A DNA stretch of 64,000 nt from Chiridota heheva (GCA_020152595.1 JAIGNY010003228.1:132001-196000), one strand, 5' to 3'; counted from the first letter of the stretch, positions 46,706 to 58,662 are shown. Made by a program: numbers and translations. Notes: generated by a model from the sequence alone, not told the origin.

Positions 46706-47755
46706 CTTAGAACTCATAATTTATAAGGATAGCTTAATTATGAATAAATAAATCTTCCCAATCTGGTTTATTCGAATGGTATGCAAGAGATAGTGTATAG
46801 TTGTTTGTGTGTTAATAAGGTATTGGGGATTGGAAGGGAAGGGGGGACAAAAAAGGGGTGTGGGGACAAAACTTTCTTTGGAAGTTTGTATCATATGTTG
46901 TGTGGTATGAGTGAATAATCAGATTAATTGGAAGCTTATCTCTCTGATGTCATATGATGTATGTTTTCATTTGCCTTATAATATAATTTAATCTGTTGTG
47001 AGAATTCCTTCTCTCTGTTGCAATATAATGTTGGTAATCATTCTGGCACACTAATAAATGTAGAATTGAATTCCCAGAGTGTATGTTTAAAGTGTATATT
47101 TTAGGTGTGAGTCATGAATAGAGAGAGAGAGAGTTCCACTTTACATGTATCAGAATGAGAATATATGAGTCATATTGCAAACACGATTGGTGTGAACTTT
47201 ATGGTTCCAAGAGATTCAAAGACTGAAAGGGCTATTGAAGACAATATATTAGTTTTGACTTTTTTTAAATTGTTGAAAATTAGGTATAAAATTCTTTACA
47301 TCAGAAACGGGTAGAAAATTCTCCATTTGACAGCATTTTGGATTTCAGGTATATTATTAATATGCATATTTACCAACAGTTACATAGTTAGGCAAAATTA
47401 ATTAAGACCCTATTTAATCTAATTTGGTATAACTTGGTACAAATTTTGCATAAAATTTTTTGAAATAAGATTTTTTTTCTTCAAAATATGCAATTATTAT
47501 TAGCATAATAGTTTTGCAGCTGTCCATTGACCTTAAATAAATGTAGCATTTATTTTGAGAAAGAAAATTGCTGAATTTTGGATATTTGTCTTTGCCTCTT
47601 TGTTTATAAGATGCAGGTAATCAATAGTGGATTGTGTGTAATGCATTGTCTAGCTCAAACACAATATGCTATAATAACTAAGTTAGTGCATAAATTTATC
47701 ATTTGACTCGAGTCTCTATTTCCATACAATGTCATAGTTCTTGACTTTTTTATCA
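46706..47755. other. Non-coding, no feature recognised
   Basis: AT-rich sequence, with a short GA repeat near 47120 and several 'taatatgcatatt'-like motifs near 47350-47520 but no element ends. No exon supported. Confidence 0.45.
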
Positions 47756-48080
47756 CCTCGCCAACGAAGTTGGTGAAGAGAGGATATACATTAGCATCTT
47801 TACCGTTCCTTGGTCCGTCCGTTCGGCTGTCCATATCTTATTGTCCATCTGGCCTCATGTATTGTTCAGCTACTATATGGAACAAAAGATTGCTGCCCTA
47901 GGAAAGGAAGTCCAACTATTTTTATGAAGAGGATATACAGCATTTTTACGTGTATCTGTCCTTCCATCCGTCCACATCTATTGTCCGTATCTATTGTCCG
48001 TCTGGCCTCATGCATTGTTCAGCTACTATGGAACAAAAGATTGCTGCCCTAGGAAAGGAAGTCCAACTATTTTTATGAAA
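47756..48080. repeat. Hairpin motif plus 150-bp direct duplication
   Basis: At 47756-47780 is an inverted repeat, 'cacctcgccaacgaagttgg' then 'tga', which folds on CCAACgaaGTTGG. It is followed by two direct copies (about 47795-47925 and 47940-48075) sharing 'ggcctcatgtattgttcagc', 'ggaacaaaagattgctgccc' and 'taggaaaggaagtccaacta'. It looks like the end of an unidentified transposon with a partial duplication. A frame across it is not a recognised protein. Confidence 0.6.
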
Positions 48081-48299
48081 AGAAATTTATATAAAGGAGA
48101 ACAAGTGCATTCCAGACTTCAATAACAGCAATCAGAGGAATTGCTCTGGAATGGAAAAAAATTTGAATAATAGATGGAATGATGTAATAATGAAGTTTCG
48201 TGCCCGAATGAATAGCAAAAAAAAAAACGTCTTTTCTTGAACATATAATAGTAATCTGCAAATTAATCTGTGCTGAATTTTCATTCTGATTTGGTAGAT

Positions 48300-50640
48300 A
48301 GATTAGGGAGGTTATAGTGAAGGTTGGAATGATGAGTTGGTTAAGAGTGTATTTAGTAGATGAGTGGATGGCAAAAGGTGGGTTGGGGTAGTAGGTGAAT
48401 GGATGATGGTAGGTGAATGGGAGATGGGAGGTGAATAGGGATTGGTAGGTGAATGGGGATGGTAGGTGAATGGGGGATGGTAGGTGAATGGGGATGGGAG
48501 GTGAATGGGGATTGGAAGGTGAATGGATGGGATGGTAGGTGAATAGGGGATGGTAGGCGAATGGGGGATGGTAGGTGAATGGGGATGGTAGGTAAATGGG
48601 GGGATGGTAGGTGAATGGGGATGGTAGGTGAATGGGGATGGTAGGCGAATGGGGATGGTAGGCGAATGGGGATGGTAGGTAAATGGGGATGGTAGGTGAA
48701 TGTGGGATGGTAGGTGAATGGGTGATGGTAGGTGAATGGATGATGGTAGGTGAATGGGTGATGGTAGGTGAATGGGTGATGGTAGGTGAATGGGTGATGG
48801 TAGGTGAATGGGTGATGGTAGGTGAATGGGTGGTGGTAGGTGAATGGGTGGTGGTAGGTGAATGGGTGATGGTAGGTGAATGGGTGATGGTAGGTGAATG
48901 GGTGATGGTAGGTGAATGGGTGATGGTAGGTGAATGGGTGATGGTAGGTGAATGGGTGATGGTAGGTGAATGGGTGATGGTAGGTGAATGGGTGATGGCA
49001 GGTGAATGGGTGATGGCAGGTGAATGGGTGATGGCAGGTGAATGGGGGATGGCAGGTGTGAATGGGGATGGCAGGTGATTGGGGATGGGCAGGTGAATGG
49101 GGATGGCAGGTGAATGGGGATGGAAGGTGAATGGGGATGGCAGGTGAATGGGTGATGGCAGATGAATGGGTGAATGGGGCAGGTGAATGGGTGATGGCAG
49201 GTGAATGGGGGATGGCAGGTGAATGGGGATGGCAGGTGATTGGGGATGGGCAGGTGAATGGGAGATGGCAGGTGAATGGGGATGGAAGGTGAATGGGGAT
49301 GGCAGGTGAATGGGTGATGGCAGATGAATGGGTGATAGTAGGTGAATGGGTGATGGTAGGTGAATGGGTGATGGTAGGTTAATGGGTGATGGCAGGTGAA
49401 TGGGGGATGGCAGGTGAATGGGGGGGTGAATGGGGATGGCAGGTGAATGGGGATGGCAGATGAATGGGTGATGGCAGATGAATGGGTGATAGGTGAATGG
49501 GTGATGGTAGGTGAATGGGGATGGTAGGTGATGGGTGATGGCAGGTGAATGGGTGATGGCAGGTGAATGGGTGATGGCAGGTGAATGGGGATGGCAGGTG
49601 AATGGGGATGGCAGGTGATTGGGGATGGGCAGGTGAATGGGGATGGCAGGTGAATGGGGATGGAAGGTGAATGGGTGATGGCAGATGAATGGGTGATGGT
49701 AGGTGAATGGGTGATGGTAGGTGAATGGGTGATGGTAGGTTAATGGGTGATGGCAGGTGAATGGGTGATGGCAGGTGAATGGGGATGGGCAGGTGAATGG
49801 GGATGGGCAGGTGAATGGGGATGGCAGGTGAATGGGGGATGGCAGGTGAATGGGGGGAGGCAGGTGAATGGGGGATGGCAGGTGAATGGGTGATGGCAAA
49901 TGAATGGGTGATGGTAGGTGAATGGGTGATGGTAGGTGAATGGGTGATGGTAGGTTAATGGGTGATGGCAGGTGAATGGGTGATGGCAGGTGAATGGGGG
50001 ATGGGTAGGTGAATGGGGGATGGTAAGAAAATGGGGCATGTTGGGGAATAGAGGATGGTAAGTAAATGGAGGATGGTAGGTGGATGGCATGTTGAGTTGA
50101 TAGAAATGAGGGGATGGGAGTTAAAGGAAAGAATATTGGGTAGAAAATGGTAGAATGATAGGTAGATGTAGGAATTGGGATGAAGGTGGGATGGCATTGG
50201 GGACAGGATGGAATAAAATATGGGACAGGGTGAGATGGCATATGGGAAAGGATGACATGTGGGAATGGATGGCATGTGGAAGGGGTTCCAAGGAATGTGA
50301 GACAGGATGATATGGCATGGGGGCAGGGTGGGATGATGTGGGACAGAGTGGCATGGTGTGTGGGAAAGGATGTCATGTGGGAAAGGATGTTATGTGGGAA
50401 AGGATGGCATGCAATGGAAATCATCTGGATATCAGGCGGGATGGCATGTGGAACAGGGTGGATAGCATGTCGGAAGCATGGAATGGTCTGTGGGAGAGGG
50501 TGGAATGGCACTTGGTCCAAGGAGGGATAGCATGCGGTACATGGTGGGATGGCATGTAGTATGGTACAGGGAGGGGTGGGACAGGGTGGCATGGTATATG
50601 GGACAGGGCGGCAAGTCATATGGTAAGATGTCATCTTGAT
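48300..50640. repeat. G-rich tandem array, 15-18-bp units, 2.3 kb
   Basis: To about 50090, units are of the type 'gatggtaggtgaatgggt' (18 bp) with 15-17-bp variants (gatggcaggtgaatgggg). From 50090 to 50640 the array decays into 'gggatggcatgtgggacagg'-type units. The plus strand has long G bias. The minus strand is open for 853 codons (48073-50634), giving SPIHLP/HSPAIT-type repeats; this follows from units mainly divisible by three and lack of T-A-rich codons. I do not regard it as a gene. Confidence 0.93.
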
Positions 50641-51063
50641 TGCAGGTGTGATGACATATGGGTCATGTGATGGAATGGCATCTGGACTTTAATGTACGAT
50701 TTCCTGTAGGGAGGAAAGTAGTATGGTATTTCATGTGGAACATGACAGTGGGATGGCAGGTGTGACAGGCTGGAGAGCATGTTATTAGCGGCGAGGGGAT
50801 TTGTATCGTTTGCGATGTCTGGTTTGAAATGAGACTGATGAAAAAGAATATCAATATATGTATATAATATTGCACGTACTGTACTGTAGAAGTGGAAAAA
50901 GCATGCTGGTATCTTAATTATTCCTTTATGGAATTGTGGCATTTCAACAATTTTCACAGTGTTAAAAAGTAAGTGGTCCTGTCATAGGTCCACTTCAAAG
51001 AAAAGTATTCTTTTGAAAATTAATCACTTTGCTCTTCTTTATTTTAAAATATGTTTTCTATGC
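50641..51063. other. Non-coding, no feature recognised
   Basis: Transition from the decayed array into AT-rich sequence. No exon or element end is supported. Confidence 0.5.
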
Positions 51064-51346
51064 TTAAAGGAAAAGATATCATCCCATAAATATATTCAGA
51101 GGTAAACGATGCTGTCACTTCTGGTTTTAAACGTTCCCTATTGATTGCAAGAAATCTGCGATGTTATTGATCAGTCATTCGCCGGATCGATCAGTCATCC
51201 ACTGGACTGAACATAGGGGCCTACATGCATTATTGATAACATCACAGACATCTCACAATCAATAAGGAAAATTGGATTCGGAAGTGACGTTACCAGCATG
51301 GCGGTGTTCACTTCTGAATTTATTTATGGCACTGTCTTTTCTTTAA
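51064..51346. mobile_element. Foldback TTAA MITE, copy B, complete
   Basis: TTAA at 51064-51067 and 51343-51346 flanks two inverted arms of about 110 bp: aggaaaagatatcatcccat on the left and, inverted, agaaaagacagtgccataaa on the right. Both arms contain 'cattcagaggt/aattcagaagtgaa', 'acttc' and 'attgattg..agaaatctgcgatgttat' blocks. The short centre holds two 'gatcagtcat' copies. No coding capacity; piggyBac-type mobilisation is implied by TTAA. Confidence 0.78.
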
Positions 51347-52701
51347 TACATTTTGAGATGGGGCATAAGGTTATTAATGTGCACCTAGCACTTTGCCCTT
51401 TCATCGAGTACAGTACCATGTTCATAATAAGAAAAAAACATTTCTATTTATACAGGTACATAAACAAAATGTATTGGAAGTGCCACCATGACATTACACA
51501 GTTAACTGTGGGGTCACTTTTCAACACACTCTAACCTTTGAAATGCAATAACTCCTGAATGGATAGTTAGGACATCAACATGGTTTTTCTTTAAAAACTG
51601 ATCTATTGCTTGTGTTATTTTTGTAAGTACTTTCTTTGAAGCTTCTTTATTTCATACAAAATTATAAACTATACTGTACAGTGTATTTAATTTCCGAGAT
51701 TAATTTTCATATAAATACTTCTAGAATTTGATCAGTACCATCAAATCCATATCCTGCACGTATTAATTCAGAATGGCTTGGTGAGGAATGTCAACACAAG
51801 AATATAGTTTCCCAGAGAGTTTAGCACTTTTTTCAGATCGTTGTAAAAAAGGTAAGGAATTCCCAGCCATGCATACTGTGAGAGACTCAGCTTTACTAAG
51901 ACTTCTATTCAAGATAGATCATTGAATCTTCCATATGGAAATTCATTGATGGTGCCCTTTTTGACCCCTAATTTTCTGAGCAATGTTTATGTCCATATAT
52001 AAGAGATTTCTTGTAGGAATGAAGTACCTCCAGGGCAATTCCTTTTTTGGAATTCAAAACATGTCAAATTGGCACATGCATTGTTACAGGGCATGTACCA
52101 AAACCATGGAAGTAGAAGAGACTATATACTTCTATGCTAAAACCTGGTCTTGGATTCTGAAATTTGGACTCAGTGACTTGAGTTGTTTTTGAAATTTCAA
52201 GAAAGTCAGAAATTTCAAGATCTACAGTATGTTAAGAGGTGGGCATAATGGTCTTTAAAATGTTAATATTTAGAATGATTTTTTTTTTTAAAGTTTGCAA
52301 ATTAAATGATCTTTGTTTTGAGGTTTAAGCTATTTTTTCAGGAAAATTCTCTAGTTGATGTTGGGTGTTGCCTAAGTTAATTGGTTTATTTAGTACATAA
52401 TTTGTTTCAATGTGGAGTTCTTAAATTGTTTTGGATTTCTATTTTTTAATTCTTTAATTACTTATTCCTTCGTTTTCTTTAATTACTTATTCTTTCGTTT
52501 TAATTCTTTAATTACTTATTCCTTTGTTTTCTTTCCCTTTCCTGGTATTTCTGAAGTATTTATAAACCTATTTTTGCATATTTTGTTATCATTGTAGATA
52601 GGGTTTCTAAATCTACAGTGTTTTTTATCATTCATTTTATGATTTTTGTAATGATACTACTGAAGGAGCACCAGTAGCCTTTGGAGTACCAGGTTAATTG
52701 C
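51347..52701. other. Non-coding; dispersed repeat and a short tandem repeat
   Basis: 51355-51600 is the uninterrupted copy of the repeat that is split at 40748-42711. At about 52436-52530 a motif, 'ttaattctttaattacttat' plus 'tc.ttcgttt', repeats three times at roughly 33 bp. The small frames at 51298 and 51983 have no recognised domain. Confidence 0.5.
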
Positions 52702-54033
52702 TTTTGGTTCCAATGCGATCAGCATCAGGAACTATGCGGTCATGATGGCGTGTGTTTGTATTTACGAGTGTGTGTGTGTATGTATGTATATGTGTGATGC
52801 CCAGCTCGTAAACTTGATATCTCAAATACCATACACAGGATTCATGTCATATGTGGTACACAGATAGCCCATGGTCCATGGATGTACCCTGTGTTTTTGG
52901 TGTTGATGTAATGTATATTAATGGGTAGGCGGGACTTAAAGTAAAAACCTTGAAATACTCATACTTTAACAACTGCATGTTTGTTTTGTTTCAAATTTGG
53001 TATAATTATGATGTTATCTGGTGTGTACATGTTCATGATGTAAAAAACTTGAATTTTCATTAATATGCATAGCGGGCAGGGCTTAATATGATTTTGCTGA
53101 AAAGAGCTTGTAAACAACAGTATCTCAAGATAGGTAAACTGGATTTGTGTCATATTTCGGTACACAGATTGCCCATGGTCCATAAATGTGCCCTGTTGTT
53201 TTTGATGCTGATGTCCTGCATATTAATGAGTAGGCAGGGCTTGAGGTACAAATCTTGAATTGTTTATATTTGACAATCACATATCTGTTTTGTTTCATAT
53301 TTGTTGTAATAATGATAGTGTGTATGTGTTCATTGTAAAAAAACGTTGACTGTTATTGATATGCATAGTGGGTGGAGCTTAATATGATTTTCTGAACAAA
53401 AAGCTTGTAAACACGATATCTCAAAAAGCTATGAACTGGATTCATGTTATGTGTGGTACATGGGTCATTTCATGCATATTAATAAGTGGGCGGGGCTAAG
53501 TGAAAATTTTGAAAAAGTGGTTTAAATGAGCAAGTGTATGTCTATTTTGCATCATATTGGCCATAATAATATTGTTGCTTATTGTGTACATGCGTTTGTT
53601 ATCAACAGATGTCATTAATATGCATGATACAGGCATTTGTAGCTTAATGTGAAAGTGCTAATGGATAAACACAATACTGTCATGAACGGTATATTGGATT
53701 TAGGCCGTATGTCGTACACAGATGGGTCATGGTCTGTACATATGTTCTAATGTTGTGTAGTGATGTCATGAATATTAATGAGTAGGCGGGGCTTACTGAC
53801 AAATTCTTGAAATAGGATAAATGAGCAACCATTTTTGTATCATGCTCGCTGTGATAATGTTGTTATTTATTGTGCAACAGGTTCTATTTTATTGATCTGC
53901 ATGGTAGGTGTGGCTTATGAATAAATAGCATGGAACAAATGAATCATGACATGCAATTACTTTACAGTTAATACAAAACTTGCAAATCAATCGGTATATG
54001 GAAAAGAGCATCGGAACCACAACCCTTGGTTTT
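52702..54033 (+). mobile_element. DINE/Helitron-like element, copy 5
   Basis: It starts cttttggttccaatgcgatc, then 'agcatcaggaactatgcggt' and a (TG/TATG)n tract. Core-unit markers ('gtaaacttgatatctc', 'gtaaacaacagtatctcaag', 'gtaaacacgatatctcaaa') fall at about 52805, 53107 and 53404, a period near 300 bp. The 3' end reads 'gagcatcggaaccacaaccc' then 'ttggttttg'. The short motif that became the 42-bp minisatellite in copy 4 is single here (about 53560). Confidence 0.7.
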
Positions 54034-55971
54034 GCTTATATTCTTCTTTGTTAAACGCGGAAAATGGAAAAAAATAAAATAAAATAAAATATATGTTTGC
54101 AAGAGAATGGCTTATTGATTTTAGAAAGCTTATTGATTTTATGTAGCCTAAATTACGAGGTGCACGTAGTCCACTGGATCTGCTTTGTGGTTTAAGCATG
54201 GCCTGAATCAATGCTAAATAATGTGAAGATACAGCTTAATTTGCCCTTTCAGATAATTTCCAAATATGTTCTCGTAAAGAGATTTTTTATTTTAAATCAC
54301 AAATTTTATATTGTTTAAAAGAGTGTTTAACTTCTGAGCAGATCAGTTTTGAAATGAAAAAAACATCTTTAGTTTTTGAGATGCAGTTAATGAAAGATTG
54401 TTTGAATTTATGCTGAATTTGAAGAAGAAAAAAATCCTTATATAAAATTCTTACATTTTTCCCCCTAAATCTCAGCCACTGAAAATTTGGCTAGAATTTG
54501 GTTGGGGGTATGTTGAATTGTACTGGATATTGAATACATTCACATCAACACAGTCTGTAAAAGCATGTTTGTAGCATTTTCATGCTGACGATACAGAGTG
54601 TATTGTAAGTGTGCCATTTACCTCAGGCCTAGGAGATTCAAACTGAAATGTTAAATTTCTAGTCCAAGCCATATTGTTTGGAGCAGTATATCAAGAGGAA
54701 GGAACATTGTTTTTGCTGTATAATCATAGGGTATCATTTTCTACAGGGCAAAACTGTTGAATATTTTTGTCAATTTAAACCTTTATTAATCCTGGCAATG
54801 GCAATCCTAGCGAGAGAGTAATTTGGAGTTCTATTGCAAGTATACGCCTCAGTCTAGAAACTGCATTCATTGGCCTGTTTTAGGCAAATTCTGCATGCTG
54901 AGAGGACTTCTTGTTCGACAGTTGAACTTGAAGCTCTTGAATAATAGTTTCTGTACTATTATGTAAGCAGATTGATTATGTGTGCATTTTATGAGAAGCA
55001 TGTGTCATAAACAAACTTAACAAAGTTAAAAAGTAGTACAAAAAGGAATGAAATTGTTGTAAGGGACCATACAAAACGATTAAAATATTCCTTTACAAGT
55101 TTAGTAGAAAAAGTTATTTTTATTGCAGATTGTTTGATAATTGCTATTTGCAGTTCTTGATTTGTTTTGCTAGTCTTTATGTAATTTGGAGTGAATTTGT
55201 ATAATATGTAATCTGATATAATTGTTGTATATATGTAATAAACTAATTTGACTATAGTTCCCACAACTCTGCAGTATACCAAATGTTTCAAACGATAACA
55301 GATTTCAGACTTCAGATATGATTCAAAAGTTGTTATGCTCATTGAAATCTGGAGGTCTATCCAATCCATATCCTGAATAAGAAACAACAGATTTACATAC
55401 TTCATCTTCACCAGATATTCTGTTGCATGATATATCTACACTGTGATTCACCCACAATGGAATGCCACCCAAATGCAAGTCATTACTGCCTGAGCCAAAT
55501 TGATTACCGCTAGGGATCCCTGTCTTGTCTTTCTCTGTCAGTTGGCGATAACACCTTTTACCTCAATAGTATTCATGTGATTGGATTATCTGTTGAAGTG
55601 GGGCACAGCATTTTGCAGTTTCAACTTAATAATGACAATACCTTCACTTATGTATCATGTATCATTTATTGCATTAGAAAGTATATATGAAAATGGCTTT
55701 TAAGATGTACGGACGATTTGTCTGATATTATGTCAGAATATTAATGACCTGTACTTCTGAATTATCTTTAAATTTGATGAAGTAATGAAAGTTGTCTTTT
55801 TGTGAAATTTCTTGTAAAGGGGAGCTTAAGGAAAAAACCTGTGCTATTTTCTATCTTCTTATCATTCAAAAATAGTATTAAGTTATGATATCTGCTTAGG
55901 TAGTGATCATATTCCTACCCATAAAGTCACCACAGGAAAGAGCTGTCATATTATTATGTGTTTTTGTGTAG
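54034..55971. other. Non-coding; probable intron
   Basis: AT-rich unique DNA without clear repeats. The minus 140-codon frame at 54989-55411 is AT-driven and matches no family I know. The sequence ends at the acceptor of the candidate exon at 55972. Confidence 0.45.
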
Positions 55972-56060
55972 TGTCAAGTGCATGGGCTCTTCATCAATCT
56001 TTAATCAACGTTATTTTCAGGACATTTTAAAGTCAGATATAGCAACGGGTATAGCAATAG
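55972..56060 (+). CDS. Candidate DAGL exon (post-membrane SDIA motif)
   Basis: Between tgtgtttttgtgtag| and |gtatat lies an 89-bp open segment. It encodes VKCMGSSSIFNQRYFQDILK followed by SDIATGIAI. DAGL proteins carry, between the membrane domain and the lipase domain, a conserved F-x-D-x-D-[LI]-V-P-S-D-I-x-A-G-L motif. Here YFQD-ILKSDIATGIAI aligns to it with a two-residue gap and loss of the proline. It is on the same strand, downstream of the two firm exons. The intervening exon(s) with the fourth span and FDPxG motif are missing, so phase continuity cannot be tested. Donor and acceptor are only fair. It could be chance. Confidence 0.35.
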
Positions 56061-56109
56061 GTATATGCTTCCACAATATTGTGCTTTTCTCTTTTTTCCT
56101 TTCCATGGT

Positions 56110-56345
56110 TTTGTTTCTGTACTGTAGCTTCTCCTTTATTTTTTTTCTTCCTGTCATCTTTCCTTACTCCTCACCTCCCTCCTTTCCACTTCATCCATGC
56201 CCTATCCCTAGATTTGTCCTCCCCACTTCCTTCCCACTCCCCTTCCCACCTTCTTTCTTTTCTCTTTCCCTAATTCTTCCATTTATCCTTCCCACTTTTC
56301 ATTACCATCTGAATCTTCCTCCTCCCCCCAACTCCTGCTCTTCTT
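56110..56345. repeat. Polypyrimidine tract
   Basis: About 230 bp of almost pure C/T on the plus strand (ttcctt, ccctccc, cttccc mixtures). The 209-codon open frame that spans it exists because pyrimidine codons contain no stops. The long homopyrimidine run could adopt triplex DNA. Confidence 0.8.
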
Positions 56346-56378
56346 CACGCGCCATTTACAACTTCTCCTTTTATATGG

Positions 56379-58323
56379 TTTTTGGTTCCGATGTGACAGC
56401 ATCACGAACCTATCTGGTCAAGATGCGGTGGGTGTGTGTGTGTGTTTGTGTAACAGTGGATTCATGTCATATATGGCATACTGATAGTCCATGGTTCGAA
56501 GATGTTCCCTATTGTTGTTCCCTATTGTTTTTGGTGGTGATGTCATGCATATTAATGCATGGGTGGGGCTTAATGTTAGAATATTAAAATGTTCATATTT
56601 CAACAACCTCTTGTCTGTATTGCTTCGTATGTGGTATAATAATGTTGTTTAGGTAGTTTCTACATGCTCATGGTATACAAATGTTGAATTTTATTAATAT
56701 GCACAGTAGGCGGGGCTTATTGTGGTTTTGTCAAATGGAGTTTGTAATCGCGATATCTTAAGAACGATACGTGGATTAAAATCATATTTGGCACACTGAT
56801 AGCCCATGGTCTGTAGATGTGCCCTAATGTTTTGATGGTGATGTCATGCATATTTATGAGTAAGCGGGGCTCAATGTGAAAATCTTAAAATGTTCATATT
56901 TTAACAACCACATGTTCAGTTTTGTTTCATATTTGGTCTAATTATGATGTTAGCTGGTGTCTACATGTTCATGACGTATTAATGCTGAATTTCTTTAATA
57001 TGCATAGTGGGCGGGCTTAATATGATTTTGCTGTAAAGAGCTTGTAAACACGGTATCTCAAGAACTGTAAACTGGATTCATGTCATATGTGGTACACAGA
57101 TAGCCCATGGTCTAGATGTGCCCTATTGTTTTTGATGCTGATGTCATGCATATTAATGAGTAGGTGGGGCTTAAAGTGAAAACCTTGAAATGTTTATTTT
57201 TTAACTACCACATGTGTGTTTTCTTTCATGTTTGGTATAATTATGATGTTAGCTGGTGTGTACATGTTCATGATGTAAAAACGTTTAAATGTCAATAATA
57301 CTGCATAGTGGGCAGGGCTTTATATGATTTTGCTGAAAAGAGCTTGTCAAACCGTATTTCAAGAACAGTAAACTTGAGTATTAAATGTCATATAGTACTC
57401 AGATAGTCCATGGTCTGTAGATGTGCCCTATTGTTTTTTTTATGATGATGTCATGCATATCAATGCTTAAAGTGAAAATCTTGAAATATTCATTTTCTTA
57501 AACAACCACATGTCTGTTTTGTTTTATGTTTGGTATAATTATGATGTTAGCTGGTTTGTACATCTTCATGATGTAAAAACATTGCATTTTTTTTCTGCGG
57601 GAATTTCCCCCCTTCAATTATTTTTTTAGTAGGAGTTTCATGATGTGCGCAACTTACTGTAAATCCTGGGGCGGGGCTTAATATGATTTTGCTAAAAAGA
57701 GCTGGTAAACACGGTACTCCAAGAGCATTAAACTGGAGTAATATATTATATGGTACACAGATAGCCCATGGTCTGCAGATATGGCCTAATTTTTGTGGTG
57801 GTGATTTCATGCATATTAATTAATGGGTGGGGCTTAAAGTGAAAAGTTTGAAAAAGTGATTAATGAGCTGTATGTCCGTTTTACGTCATATTGGGCATGA
57901 TAATTTTGTTGGTTATTGTGTACATGCTTCAACAGATGTCATTAATATGCATGGTGGGTGTGGCTTAATGCGAAAGTGCTAAATGATGTAAACACCATAA
58001 ACGATATATCATATTTATGCTACATGTATATGTGGTACACAGATGGGTCATGGTCTGTACATGTGTTCTAATGTTGTGGTAGTGATGTCATGAATGCTAA
58101 TGAGTTGGCGGGGCTTGCTGATAAATTCTTGAAATAGGATAAATGAGCAATCAGTTTTGCATCACACATACTTGCTTTGATTGTGTTGTTAATTATTGTG
58201 GAAATTACTAATCTTGGAACAAATATTTTATGATATGCAATGACATAAGAGTTGTTACAAAATTTCAAATCTATCAGCTGATGGAAGAAAACGCATCGGA
58301 ACCACAAAACCTTTTGGTTCTGG
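56379..58323 (+). mobile_element. DINE/Helitron-like element, copy 6, the longest
   Basis: It begins ggtttttggttccgatgtga, then 'cagcatcacgaacctatctg' and a TG tract. Core-unit markers recur at about 56740, 57042, 57344, 57701 and 57985 (about 300-bp period, one unit enlarged by a 50-60-bp private segment near 57580-57650). It ends 'gcatcggaaccacaaaacct', 'tttggttctgg|taat'. The end folds as AACC-AAAA/TTTT-GGTT and is followed by CTGG then T, matching the Helitron 3' rule. Copies of 'tgtcatgcatattaatgagt' plus 'aggcggggctta' are conserved in every unit. Confidence 0.72.
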
Positions 58324-58431
58324 TAATTTGTGTTAGCTTAAATTTAGATTAATTGCCCTCTCTGGTACCATTACCGTGCTGTTGGCAGGGTGTGAAACAT
58401 CCAACATGCTCTGTTTTCCCTTCTTGCCTCC

Positions 58432-58662
58432 TTAAATGAAAGGTGTCTCCATATATTTAGAAGTGAATGCCGCTGTGCTGGTAACGTCACTTCCATTTTC
58501 TCTATTGATCACAATAAATTTTGCGTTGTTATCAAACACACACCCCCCGGCCTAAACATAGGGGTTTACATGGTTTTCGATAACATCACAGATTTTTGCA
58601 ATCAATAAGGAAAATTGAAAAACGCAAGTGATGTTCACTTCTGGATGATACCTTTCCTTTAA
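58432..58662. mobile_element. Foldback TTAA MITE, copy C, complete
   Basis: TTAA at 58432-58435 and 58659-58662. The left tip is atgaaaggtgtctccatata and the inverted right tip is aggaaaggtatcatccagaa. The arms share 'gaagtgaa', 'cacttcc..ttttc', 'tattgat' and 'gttatc' blocks around a centre containing a C-run and 'aacataggggtttacatg'. It is shorter than copy B but of the same design. Non-coding. Confidence 0.78.

Noticed and set aside
48073..50634. 853-codon minus-strand open frame
   Set aside because: It is made of short tandem units largely divisible by three. The peptide is a drifting SPIHLP/HSPTIT repeat with no domain, and the frame decays with the array.
54989..55411. 140-codon minus frame
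   Set aside because: AT-driven composition, no recognised motif and no splice context; possible by chance in AT-rich DNA.
55958..56587. 209-codon plus-strand open frame
   Set aside because: Most of it is a polypyrimidine tract followed by DINE-like repeat sequence. Only the first 89 bases (55972-56060) have possible coding interest.
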